Assembly (NCBI GenBank): GCA_947625445.1
Contig: CANQOM010000116.1
Location: forward strand, 1-5,276
Reading direction: 5' to 3'
DNA from: Candidatus Gastranaerophilales bacterium
GTDB taxonomy: Bacteria > Cyanobacteriota > Vampirovibrionia > Gastranaerophilales > Gastranaerophilaceae
Length of the DNA stretch: 5,276 bases
This document shows positions 1 through 5,276 of the stretch, one piece after another. Under the pieces are notes generated by a model that did not search any database, was not told the origin of the DNA, and saw only the letters and a list, made by a program, of their open reading frames with translations. Position 1 is the stretch's first letter, and each line of letters opens with the position of its first letter. Made by a program: the position numbers and the translations under genes.

Positions 1-518
1 TCACGTCTTGCTGACATGTCATGTATATATATATATCCGTCACGAATTGCCTGCAAATCTTCTACTGTTAAGAAAAACTTTTTATATAATTCTTTATTTA
101 ATTGATTAAAAATTAGTGAACGTTTTGTTGATACCAGAGCGGAATCAGAATTTGAATTTTCTTTATCGCCTATATACATTATTTTTTGACTTTCCTGATA
201 TACTTTATCAAGCATTCTTACAAAGTCTTGTTTGTAATTACGATAATTTCTATAGCTCTGACATACTTTAGGTTTAACTGTTTCCAGAGCTTCTTCTACT
301 ATGTTATGCATTTCTTGAATGTATATTTCATTTTTACCCAGATTTTTTACTTCTGTGTTAACGAAATCACATATTTTAGATAACTCTTCGTCTGTAAATT
401 CTATTAATACACGCATTGCTGACTTTTTAACAGCATTTACAACTTTTTCTATGTTGTATTCTTCTTTAGTTCCGTCTTTTTTAATTACAAAATACTTTTC
501 AGTTTCTTCATTTTGCAT
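1..518 (-). CDS. nrdD: Anaerobic (class III) ribonucleoside-triphosphate reductase, N-terminal part, cut by window edge
   Basis: The minus strand is open from the ATG at 518-516 to the left edge, giving 172 residues with no stop, so the C-terminal part lies outside the window. Residues about 8-98 form an ATP-cone, the allosteric ATP/dATP-binding domain. It opens with the typical VIKKDG strand-turn and ends near YRNYKQDF. The catalytic domain then starts: DSALVSTKRSLIFNQLNKEL at 125-144 and DGYIYIHDMSARR at 160-172 are characteristic of NrdD. Class III reductases make dNTPs from NTPs in the cytoplasm using an oxygen-sensitive glycyl radical installed by NrdG. The glycyl-radical loop and any nrdG would lie further left and cannot be checked. 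An AGGA seven bases before the ATG, plus a GAGGGG further up, support this start. The gene has its own promoter at 613-641. A stand-alone NrdR repressor is excluded because the reading frame runs past the cone into reductase sequence and lacks the N-terminal zinc ribbon. Confidence 0.9.
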   Translation of the reverse strand, partial: MQNEETEKYFVIKKDGTKEEYNIEKVVNAVKKSAMRVLIEFTDEELSKICDFVNTEVKNLGKNEIYIQEMHNIVEEALETVKPKVCQSYRNYRNYKQDFVRMLDKVYQESQKIMYIGDKENSNSDSALVSTKRSLIFNQLNKELYKKFFLTVEDLQAIRDGYIYIHDMSARR

Positions 519-612
519 AACAAATTCCTATCCCCTCACTTGTTTTTACTCAATTCTCAAGGTTTGCAAATTCTATATACAGGTTCCCAAATCTTCAATT
601 TTTAGTTCTAAT

Positions 613-641
613 ATAATACTATAAAATTTTAGAAATGTAAA
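613..641 (-). promoter_or_regulatory. Sigma70-type promoter for nrdD
   Basis: On the minus strand a TTTACA -35 box (641-636) is separated by exactly 17 bases from a TATTAT -10 box (618-613). Transcription should start near 606, giving a leader of about 88 bases before the nrdD ATG at 518. It lies in the 160-base gap after the AAA gene, so nrdD can be expressed independently of the upstream pair. In such AT-rich DNA some chance matches are expected, but both boxes and the spacing are good. Confidence 0.6.
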
Positions 642-668
642 TAAAAACTTTCATTAAAATTTTTGAAA
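641..668 (-). terminator. Weak terminator-like hairpin after the AAA gene pair
   Basis: Ten bases past the stop of the 421-aa gene, the minus strand has TTTCA (668-664) and TGAAA (653-649) arms around an A/T-rich loop, followed by GTTTTTAT. The stem has only five pairs, with one G-C, so termination would be inefficient at best. It sits just before the nrdD -35 box, where an operon end is expected. Read-through into nrdD remains possible. Confidence 0.3.
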
Positions 669-678
669 CAATTTCGAT

Positions 679-1944
679 TTACGATGGATTCTGTGTCGTT
701 TCATCGTCAATAGATTCAACATATTCACGGTCATTTTTAAATTTTTTGATTGATTCTTCATCAAGTGATGGAAAATCATTTTTATTATATTTAATCATTT
801 CATTTATAAACATATCTGTTGTTATATTTTCGTTAAATGGTTTTTTAATTTTTGCTTTTTTTATAAATAATTCATACTCTGCAGGAGTAAAATTTAAATT
901 TTCTTCTTTTATTGTGTTAATAATTTTTTCATAATCAAAGTTATTTGCGCTTAACTCTTCATCATGTTTATACAGATAATATTTTATTGTATCTGATATC
1001 GCAAATTTTTCCATGTTTCCTATTGGCATTTTAACGTCAGCTCTTCCGGGACGAAGTATTGCTGAATCCACTAATTTTGGATTGTTTGTTGTTCCAATCC
1101 ATACTGCACCTTTTTGAGCACAATTGTCTGCGCAATTTATAAAGGCTCCGATTTGCTCTATTGCTTCAGGTTTTATATTCCTGTCAGGGAATATAGTATC
1201 AAAATCTTGTGTGAAATTAAGTACGGTATATATTTCTTTTTCTTTATAATCCTCTTCTGCTTTTTTAAATGCATCTCTTATAATTTGTGCATTTTCACTG
1301 TATTTACCCTGTTTTAGTTCAATTTCTTTTGTTTTTATACCGAAATGATTTAAATGTTCACATACTTTTGAAGCTATATATGTTTTTCCTCCGCCTGTTG
1401 GACCATATAATAATACTCCATTAGGGATTGCTGCTTCAAAATAATAATAATTCATTGAATTCGCAACTAATGGGGCAATGACTTCAGAAGCAAGCCTATA
1501 TTTTTCTATTCCGTATCCCATTACTGCATTTAAACCTTTTTCATTTCCGTCATTTGTCGGGTCTATTGATGCATATTTTAGAAAATAGTCATGATAACTT
1601 TCTGCTTGTTCTCTAGATATATTTAAGGTATTTGATACTTCATTAATTTTGTTTTCTCTTAATTCTTTTACACGTTTTTCTTCTTCTGCTCTTCTTTTTT
1701 CATCTAAGTTTGTTTTATACACTCCGGCTGCATATGTACCTATTAACAGAAGAAAACTTCCTGCCGAAACAGGGTCTATAAACCCAAAGCGGGGATGTTT
1801 TTTACCGGAGTTTATTTCTGTTCTTTCATATTTATCCGTTACACTCTCTTTTACAGGGATTATTTTACTGTTATTTGAGTGCTTATTTTTCAAAGTACTT
1901 ATAACTCTGTTATTTGGAATACTATTTAAAACACTTATACGCAT
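679..1944 (-). CDS. Membrane-anchored AAA-family ATPase (421 aa), likely the active partner of a tandem pair
   Basis: Cellular role not recognised; the fold is clear. Residues 1-54 are Asn/Ser/Lys-rich, 55-76 form a single hydrophobic segment, and 77-104 are a highly charged probable coiled coil, suggesting a cytosolic ATPase tethered to the membrane. The AAA module covers about 138-325: IPNGVLLYGPTGGGKT with Walker A at 181-188, sensor-1 Asn in TTNNP (near N287), and RPGR at 298-301 in the second region of homology. A helical lid and an acidic tail (about 390-421) follow. The Walker B is atypical: the usual DE pair aligns to Q246-D247 in NFTQDFD, so the Mg-coordinating Asp is Gln and the catalytic Glu is Asp. 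Activity is therefore likely but unproven. There is no zinc-protease domain as in FtsH. The start follows an AGGA seven bases upstream and sits one base after the preceding stop (TAA-A-ATG), implying translational coupling with the paralogous 302-aa gene. Confidence 0.8.
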   Translation of the reverse strand: MRISVLNSIPNNRVISTLKNKHSNNSKIIPVKESVTDKYERTEINSGKKHPRFGFIDPVSAGSFLLLIGTYAAGVYKTNLDEKRRAEEEKRVKELRENKINEVSNTLNISREQAESYHDYFLKYASIDPTNDGNEKGLNAVMGYGIEKYRLASEVIAPLVANSMNYYYFEAAIPNGVLLYGPTGGGKTYIASKVCEHLNHFGIKTKEIELKQGKYSENAQIIRDAFKKAEEDYKEKEIYTVLNFTQDFDTIFPDRNIKPEAIEQIGAFINCADNCAQKGAVWIGTTNNPKLVDSAILRPGRADVKMPIGNMEKFAISDTIKYYLYKHDEELSANNFDYEKIINTIKEENLNFTPAEYELFIKKAKIKKPFNENITTDMFINEMIKYNKNDFPSLDEESIKKFKNDREYVESIDDETTQNPS

Positions 1945-1945
1945 T

Positions 1946-2854
1946 TTATTGTCCTAACTTAACTTTTAGAATATCTTCAGCTTCTTTTAACAATGTATCT
2001 TTCTTTAATCCTTCACGGAATTTTTTTATCATATTAATATAACTTTTCCAAGTAGCTTCACTGTCTTCAAATAAAGGTTTTACTATAATATCCTGATCAA
2101 TTCTTCCGGGACGCCTTATTGCAGTATCTATTTTGGTATAGTCTACCGCTTCTGAAATCCAAGTAAAGCCTTTTTCACGACATTTTTCAGTCCCTAATAA
2201 TGCTGCTGATGCATTATTTATAGCATCTATTTCTCTGTCAGGTGCTATTTTGTCTAAATCTCTTACTATTATTGCAGTTCTTTCTTTTGTGTTTTTATAC
2301 CTTGTTTCTGCTTCTTTTATTAATTTTGCTATTGTATTATTTATATTCTCTATTGTTGATTCTTTTTCTCTGGGAGCTCTTTCTATTTTGTATCCTGCAT
2401 CTTTAAGTTCTTGAATAAATCCTTCAAAAATTTGTTCTTTCCCTTTTGAATCCGGACCATAAAAACATACTCCCGATGCTCCTATTTCTCCTGTTGTTTT
2501 TACATCATCTATTAAAAACTTTCTTGCATTCTCTATGTCTATATTATTAAATTTTTCTTTTATTTGTTTAATAGAATTATTTTCAACGTTATTAACGGTA
2601 TCTTTATTTTTTGTTAAGATATTTGAAATATTCTTTCTGAATGCAATTATGCCTATTAATGCGGCACAAGCAATTATACCGCCTATTAATAATTTTTTAT
2701 TCTTAACAGGTTTTGTTTTTGAACTTATTTCTACTTTATCTTCTTTTAATATAGGTGATTTTAAATATAAATTATTTTGTTTTATAAACGGTTTTGTTAT
2801 ATCCGTAAAAACTCCGTAATCTTTATTTGTTCCTATTCTGTTTATCCCTGTCAT
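1946..2854 (-). CDS. Degenerate membrane-anchored AAA-family protein (302 aa), paralogue of the downstream gene
   Basis: Cellular role not recognised. Numbering from the ATG at 2854: residues 1-54 are polar and Lys-rich, 55-72 are a single membrane segment (LLIGGIIACAALIGIIAF), and about 105-290 are an AAA-like domain colinear with that of the 421-aa neighbour. The nucleotide site is damaged throughout. The Walker A position reads GPDSKGKE (133-140), with Glu for the Mg-binding Thr/Ser. Walker B reads IIVRDLD (195-201), with Arg-Asp for Asp-Glu. Sensor-1 Asn is replaced (SEAVDY, 234-239). RPGR at 248-251 and the KIAPDRE segment survive. This suggests a pseudo-ATPase that could supply arginine fingers or a scaffold to an active partner; that role is inference. 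A longer frame opens at TTG 2941, but I prefer the ATG at 2854: it has AGAGGA just upstream, and a promoter lies between the two candidate starts. It is the first gene of the minus-strand operon. Confidence 0.75.
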   Translation of the reverse strand: MTGINRIGTNKDYGVFTDITKPFIKQNNLYLKSPILKEDKVEISSKTKPVKNKKLLIGGIIACAALIGIIAFRKNISNILTKNKDTVNNVENNSIKQIKEKFNNIDIENARKFLIDDVKTTGEIGASGVCFYGPDSKGKEQIFEGFIQELKDAGYKIERAPREKESTIENINNTIAKLIKEAETRYKNTKERTAIIVRDLDKIAPDREIDAINNASAALLGTEKCREKGFTWISEAVDYTKIDTAIRRPGRIDQDIIVKPLFEDSEATWKSYINMIKKFREGLKKDTLLKEAEDILKVKLGQ

Positions 2855-2857
2855 TGT

Positions 2858-2863
2858 TCCTCT
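2858..2863 (-). promoter_or_regulatory. Ribosome binding site that fixes the start of the 302-aa AAA gene
   Basis: The minus strand reads AAAAAGAGGAACAATG. The AGAGGA lies three bases (GAGG four) before the ATG at 2854, which is close but usable. The upstream TTG at 2941 has no purine-rich site before it, so the shorter product of 302 residues is favoured over 331. Confidence 0.6.
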
Positions 2864-2879
2864 TTTTATCTGAGTAGTT

Positions 2880-2908
2880 ATTATATCAATTATAACCCTT
2901 TTTGTCAC
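2880..2908 (-). promoter_or_regulatory. Sigma70-type promoter for the AAA gene pair
   Basis: On the minus strand GTGACA (2908-2903, five of six to TTGACA) is followed after exactly 17 bases by a perfect TATAAT (2885-2880). The predicted transcription start near 2873 gives a leader of about 20 bases ending at the ATG at 2854. It lies downstream of the TTG at 2941 and so excludes that codon from its transcript. Confidence 0.7.
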
Positions 2909-2934
2909 TATTTTTTTTGCCACTGAAAGAGTAA

Positions 2935-2963
2935 TTGTCAAAACATAAATTGTATTTTAAAAT
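2935..2963 (+). promoter_or_regulatory. Sigma70-type promoter for the permease operon, possibly leaderless
   Basis: TTGTCA (2935-2940) and TAAAAT (2958-2963), each five of six to consensus, are separated by exactly 17 bases. Counting seven bases past the -10 puts the start at about 2970, the A of the permease ATG. It stands back to back with the minus-strand AAA promoter; the two -35 boxes are 26 bases apart, so a regulator bound between them could control both operons. Confidence 0.5.
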
Positions 2964-2969
2964 TAGCTT

Positions 2970-3938
2970 ATGCAATTGTTAGGATATGTAATAAAAAGAA
3001 TACTTCAAACTATTCCGTTATTATTTTTAGTATCGGTAATAAGTTTTTTCTTAATCAGGTTGGCACCTGTTGACCCACTTGCAGAATTAAAACTCAATCC
3101 TTCAATTACGCAGGAAACTTTAAATTATGAAACAGAACGTTTAGGTCTTGATAAACCTGTTATTGTTCAATATGGATTATGGCTTAAAAGCTTTGTTAAA
3201 GGTGATTTGGGGTATTGTACCACGGGAGAAAAAGTTTCTGATAAACTTTTGGAACGTATACCTAATACACTCCTTCTTACAGGATTTGTTATATTATTTA
3301 CATGGCTGGTCGGTATACCGTTAGGTATTGTAGCTGCACTCCATTGGCGAAGACCTATAGACAGATTATTGACTATTCTTTCCAGTATTGGTATGGCTAT
3401 ACCATCTTTCTTCTTTGCTCTGTTATTATTAATATTTGCGGTAAAAACAGGTTGGTTTCCGACAGGTGGTCTTACAAGTTATAATTTTTCCGAAATGACA
3501 CGTTTTCAAAAAATAGTTGATATATTACATCATTTGGTTCTCCCTGTTATAGTTCTGTTTACAATTTCATTATCAGGACTTCAAAGACAAATGAGAGGAA
3601 ATTTACTTGATGTTCTTGAATCTGACTATGTTAAATTTGCCAGAGCTAAAGGGTTAAGTGAAACTAAAGTTATTTATAAACACGCATTAAGGAATGCGCT
3701 TAACCCTATGGTAACTCTTTTGGGGTTTGAATTTGCATCATTACTGAGTGGTGCAGCTTTGACTGAGTACGTTTTTCAATATCCCGGGTTGGGAAGACTT
3801 ATTCTTGAAGCGGTTATGAAATCCGATATTAATCTTGTTATGGCCTCATTGATGATTGGAACAATTATGCTTGTTGTCGGTAATCTTTTGGCTGATATTC
3901 TTCTTAAGCTTGTTGACCCCAGAGTGGAGGTTGCTTAA
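2970..3938 (+). CDS. Peptide-type ABC transporter permease, DppB/OppB family
   Basis: This 322-residue inner-membrane protein has the normal length for the DppB/OppB/GsiC family, one of two permeases forming the channel of an importer for di/oligopeptides, nickel or related solutes. The N-terminal membrane helix (about 9-31) with LIRLAPVDP is typical. A periplasmic stretch with RLGLDKPVIVQYGLWLKSF follows, then helices near 99-122, 133-157, 188-206, 245-265 and 287-311. The cytoplasmic EAA loop that docks on the ATPase is at about 220-243 (YVKFARAKGLS...HALRNAL), and the family C-terminal VDPRV is present. An in-frame TAG at 2964-2966 rules out an earlier start. No Shine-Dalgarno sequence precedes the ATG. 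It is first in an operon with a DppC-type partner one base downstream. No ATPase or solute-binding gene is in view, so the substrate cannot be named. Confidence 0.92.
   Translation: MQLLGYVIKRILQTIPLLFLVSVISFFLIRLAPVDPLAELKLNPSITQETLNYETERLGLDKPVIVQYGLWLKSFVKGDLGYCTTGEKVSDKLLERIPNTLLLTGFVILFTWLVGIPLGIVAALHWRRPIDRLLTILSSIGMAIPSFFFALLLLIFAVKTGWFPTGGLTSYNFSEMTRFQKIVDILHHLVLPVIVLFTISLSGLQRQMRGNLLDVLESDYVKFARAKGLSETKVIYKHALRNALNPMVTLLGFEFASLLSGAALTEYVFQYPGLGRLILEAVMKSDINLVMASLMIGTIMLVVGNLLADILLKLVDPRVEVA
3924..3930 (+). promoter_or_regulatory. Ribosome binding site for the second permease
   Basis: GTGGAGG lies nine bases before the ATG at 3940, inside the last codons of the first permease gene. 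It decides the start: a longer frame from the ATG at 3856 would overlap the first permease by 83 bases and add residues foreign to the DppC family. Confidence 0.75.
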
Positions 3939-3939
3939 T

Positions 3940-5037
3940 ATGGCTAAACTTCCGGATTTTAATTCTTTTCACAGAGAAAATATTCTTCAAGCAATTTTTA
4001 AAGATAAGTTTGCTCGTGTTGCGTTTTTTATTCTTATAATTTTATATTTAACCGTATTTATGGCTGATTTTATTTCTCCTTATTCAAAAGATTATTCCAA
4101 TAGGGACAAAGCTTACTGTCCGCCGTCAAAAATTTATATTATTAATGAAAAAGGTCAATTATCCTTGCCATATACTTATAATTACAAAAGGTATTTTGAT
4201 AAAGAAAATTTTGAAACTAAGTATATTGAAGATAAAACTATAAAATATAAAGTAAAATATTTTTCAAAAGGAAAGAAGTATAAAATATTTGGTTTTATAC
4301 CTTTTGACAGACATTTTTATAATACAGAAAAAGGCGGGGAATTATATCTTTTAGGTACTGATATCAATGGAAGAGATAATTTTTCAAGACTATTATACGG
4401 AGGTCAAATATCTCTGACTATAGGATTTTTAGCTTTATTGGTGTCTTTTCCTCTCGGAATGCTATATGGAGGTATATCAGGCTATTTTGGGGGTAAAGTA
4501 GATTTTATTATGATGAGAATAGCCGAAGCTATTATGTCTATTCCAAGTTTTTATTTGTTAATAATTCTTGCTTCTATACTACCTGCAAATATGACAAGTG
4601 TTCAAAGGTTTACTTTAATAGTGCTGATTCTTGCTTTAATCGGCTGGGCGGGATTTTCCAGAGTCGTAAGAGGAATGGTACTTTCAATTAAAAAAAGAGA
4701 ATTTGTTCTTGCTTCTGAAGCCATTGGGGCATCTGATATGAGAATAATTGTAAAACATATACTTCCTCAAACTTTGAGTTATGTCATTGTGGCTATAACG
4801 TTAAGTGTTCCTTCCTATATACTTTCGGAATCGGGATTAAGTTTTTTAGGTTTGGGGATACAACAACCTGATGCAAGTTGGGGTAATATGCTTAAAGAAG
4901 GACAAGAGTTTATAAATATTATTTCAAGACCTTGGCTCCTTACTCCCGGTTTTTTAATTTTTGTTGCAGTTTTATCTTTTAACGTTATTGGTGATACAAT
5001 TAGAGATGCGGTTGACCCTAACAGTAAGGAAAGATAA
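3940..5037 (+). CDS. Peptide-type ABC transporter permease, DppC/OppC family, with long extracytoplasmic insertion
   Basis: This 365-residue inner-membrane partner of the preceding permease is longer than classical DppC (about 300). Membrane helix 1 is at about 26-46 (family-typical ISPYS follows). An extracytoplasmic segment of about 90 residues (47-136) then intervenes, starting near AYCPPSKIYI and rich in Lys, Tyr and Phe, before the conserved LLGTDINGRDNFSRLLYG (137-154). The transport domain follows with helices from about 157 onward. The EAA loop is at about 253-276 (REFVLASEAIGASD...HILP). SGLSFLGLGIQQPDASWGNML (298-318) and GDTIRDAVDP (351-360) are family signatures. From memory, a similarly long loop occurs in YejE-like and some environmental DppC-type permeases, so it is a subfamily trait rather than a fusion. 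The ATG sits one base after the previous stop with a good Shine-Dalgarno site, so the two subunits are probably made in step. Confidence 0.92.
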   Translation: MAKLPDFNSFHRENILQAIFKDKFARVAFFILIILYLTVFMADFISPYSKDYSNRDKAYCPPSKIYIINEKGQLSLPYTYNYKRYFDKENFETKYIEDKTIKYKVKYFSKGKKYKIFGFIPFDRHFYNTEKGGELYLLGTDINGRDNFSRLLYGGQISLTIGFLALLVSFPLGMLYGGISGYFGGKVDFIMMRIAEAIMSIPSFYLLIILASILPANMTSVQRFTLIVLILALIGWAGFSRVVRGMVLSIKKREFVLASEAIGASDMRIIVKHILPQTLSYVIVAITLSVPSYILSESGLSFLGLGIQQPDASWGNMLKEGQEFINIISRPWLLTPGFLIFVAVLSFNVIGDTIRDAVDPNSKER

Positions 5038-5040
5038 TTA

Positions 5041-5276
5041 ATGCAAGAATTTTTAAGTTGGTTTCAAATTGATAATGTAGATATTTTAATTAGAATTTTA
5101 CTTGCTATAGTATTAGGTTCTATAATTGGTTTGGAAAGAGAATTAACAAATAAGTCGGCAGGCTTAAGAACACAAATAATGGTGTGTTTAGGTTCTTGTT
5201 TGTTTACAATATTATCAATATACGGATTTTCAACTGCAATTACATTATATCCCTTAGGAGACCCATCAAGAGTAGC
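5041..5276 (+). CDS. MgtC/SapB-family membrane protein, N-terminal part, cut by window edge
   Basis: The frame opens at ATG 5041 and runs to the right edge, giving 78 residues with no stop. Residues 15-31 are a membrane helix ending in GSIIGLERE (27-35 region). KSAGLRTQIMVCLGSCLFTI (38-57) begins the second helix, and GDPSRV (73-78) leads into the next conserved block. This GxxIGLERE...KSAGLRT arrangement is diagnostic of the MgtC/SapB (YhiD) family. Salmonella MgtC is needed for growth in low magnesium and inside macrophages and acts on the F1Fo ATP synthase. Most relatives in non-pathogens have no assigned function, so only the family is called. The ATG is three bases after the permease stop with AAGGA ten bases upstream, so it is probably the third gene of the same operon. 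Confidence 0.87.
   Translation, partial: MQEFLSWFQIDNVDILIRILLAIVLGSIIGLERELTNKSAGLRTQIMVCLGSCLFTILSIYGFSTAITLYPLGDPSRV

Noticed and set aside
22..36. TA dinucleotide run resembling a microsatellite or AT-rich origin element
   Set aside because: It encodes the conserved Tyr-Ile-Tyr-Ile of the NrdD motif on the minus strand, so codon content explains it.
186..624. Two plus-strand open frames (65 and 101 codons) at the left side
   Set aside because: They lie antisense to the nrdD N-terminus and its leader, have no ribosome binding site, and encode Phe/Ser/Tyr-rich sequence expected from reading A-rich coding DNA backwards.
746..2819. Several plus-strand open frames of 60-100 codons across the AAA genes
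   Set aside because: All are antisense to the well-supported AAA coding regions and give low-complexity hydrophobic translations with no recognisable domain.
2881..2895. Inverted repeat TTATA-TCAAT-TATAA next to the minus-strand -10 box
   Set aside because: The arms are five bases of pure A/T in a very AT-rich gap, so a chance match is likely; not enough to call an operator.
3302..3484. Sixty-codon plus-strand frame inside the first permease
   Set aside because: It is out of frame within a conserved family gene and has no ribosome binding site.
3856..3939. Longer N-terminus for the second permease from an ATG at 3856
   Set aside because: It would overlap the end of the first permease in another frame, while a strong Shine-Dalgarno site and family-typical N-terminus support the ATG at 3940.
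1..5276. CRISPR arrays, tRNA or rRNA genes, insertion sequences, toxin-antitoxin pairs
   Set aside because: Looked for on both strands by eye; no regularly spaced repeats, cloverleaf, transposase motif or small paired genes were seen, and there is almost no non-coding space to hold them.

Overview
The window is AT-rich (roughly 30% G+C by eye) and densely coded, with bacterial gene organisation: short or no gaps between genes, Shine-Dalgarno sites before most starts, and sigma70-type promoters in the two real intergenic gaps. The partial gene at the left edge is an oxygen-sensitive class III (anaerobic) ribonucleotide reductase, so the organism is probably an anaerobe or facultative anaerobe. 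A low-GC gut-type anaerobe fits, for example a Gastranaerophilales/Vampirovibrionia-like or Firmicutes-like lineage. That placement is an inference from composition and gene content; no marker gene in the window fixes it.

Left part, minus strand (1-2854): three genes read right to left. First comes a promoter and then two tandem genes (2854-1946 and 1944-679), one base apart and probably translationally coupled. Both encode membrane-anchored AAA-type ATPases that are clearly related to each other. The downstream one (421 aa) keeps Walker A, sensor-1 Asn and RPGR. The upstream one (302 aa) has lost the key Walker A, Walker B and sensor-1 residues but keeps RPGR. They look like an active/degenerate partner pair and are the most unusual content here. 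After a weak terminator-like hairpin and a separate, well-formed promoter comes nrdD (518 leftwards, cut by the window edge), which begins with an ATP-cone domain.

Right part, plus strand (2970-5276): a divergent promoter drives a tight operon. It holds two DppB/DppC-type inner-membrane permeases (2970-3938 and 3940-5037, one base apart) and, three bases further on, the start of an MgtC/SapB-family membrane protein cut by the right edge. The permeases would form the channel of a peptide-type ABC importer, but its ATPases and its solute-binding protein are not in the window. The second permease carries a long extracytoplasmic insertion.

The gap at 2855-2969 is a compact divergent control region with back-to-back promoters. 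The minus-strand promoter lies inside the longest open frame of the 302-aa gene and so argues for a shorter start. The plus-strand promoter places its predicted transcription start on the A of the permease ATG, which has no Shine-Dalgarno sequence. I see no tRNA, rRNA, CRISPR, insertion sequence or long repeat.
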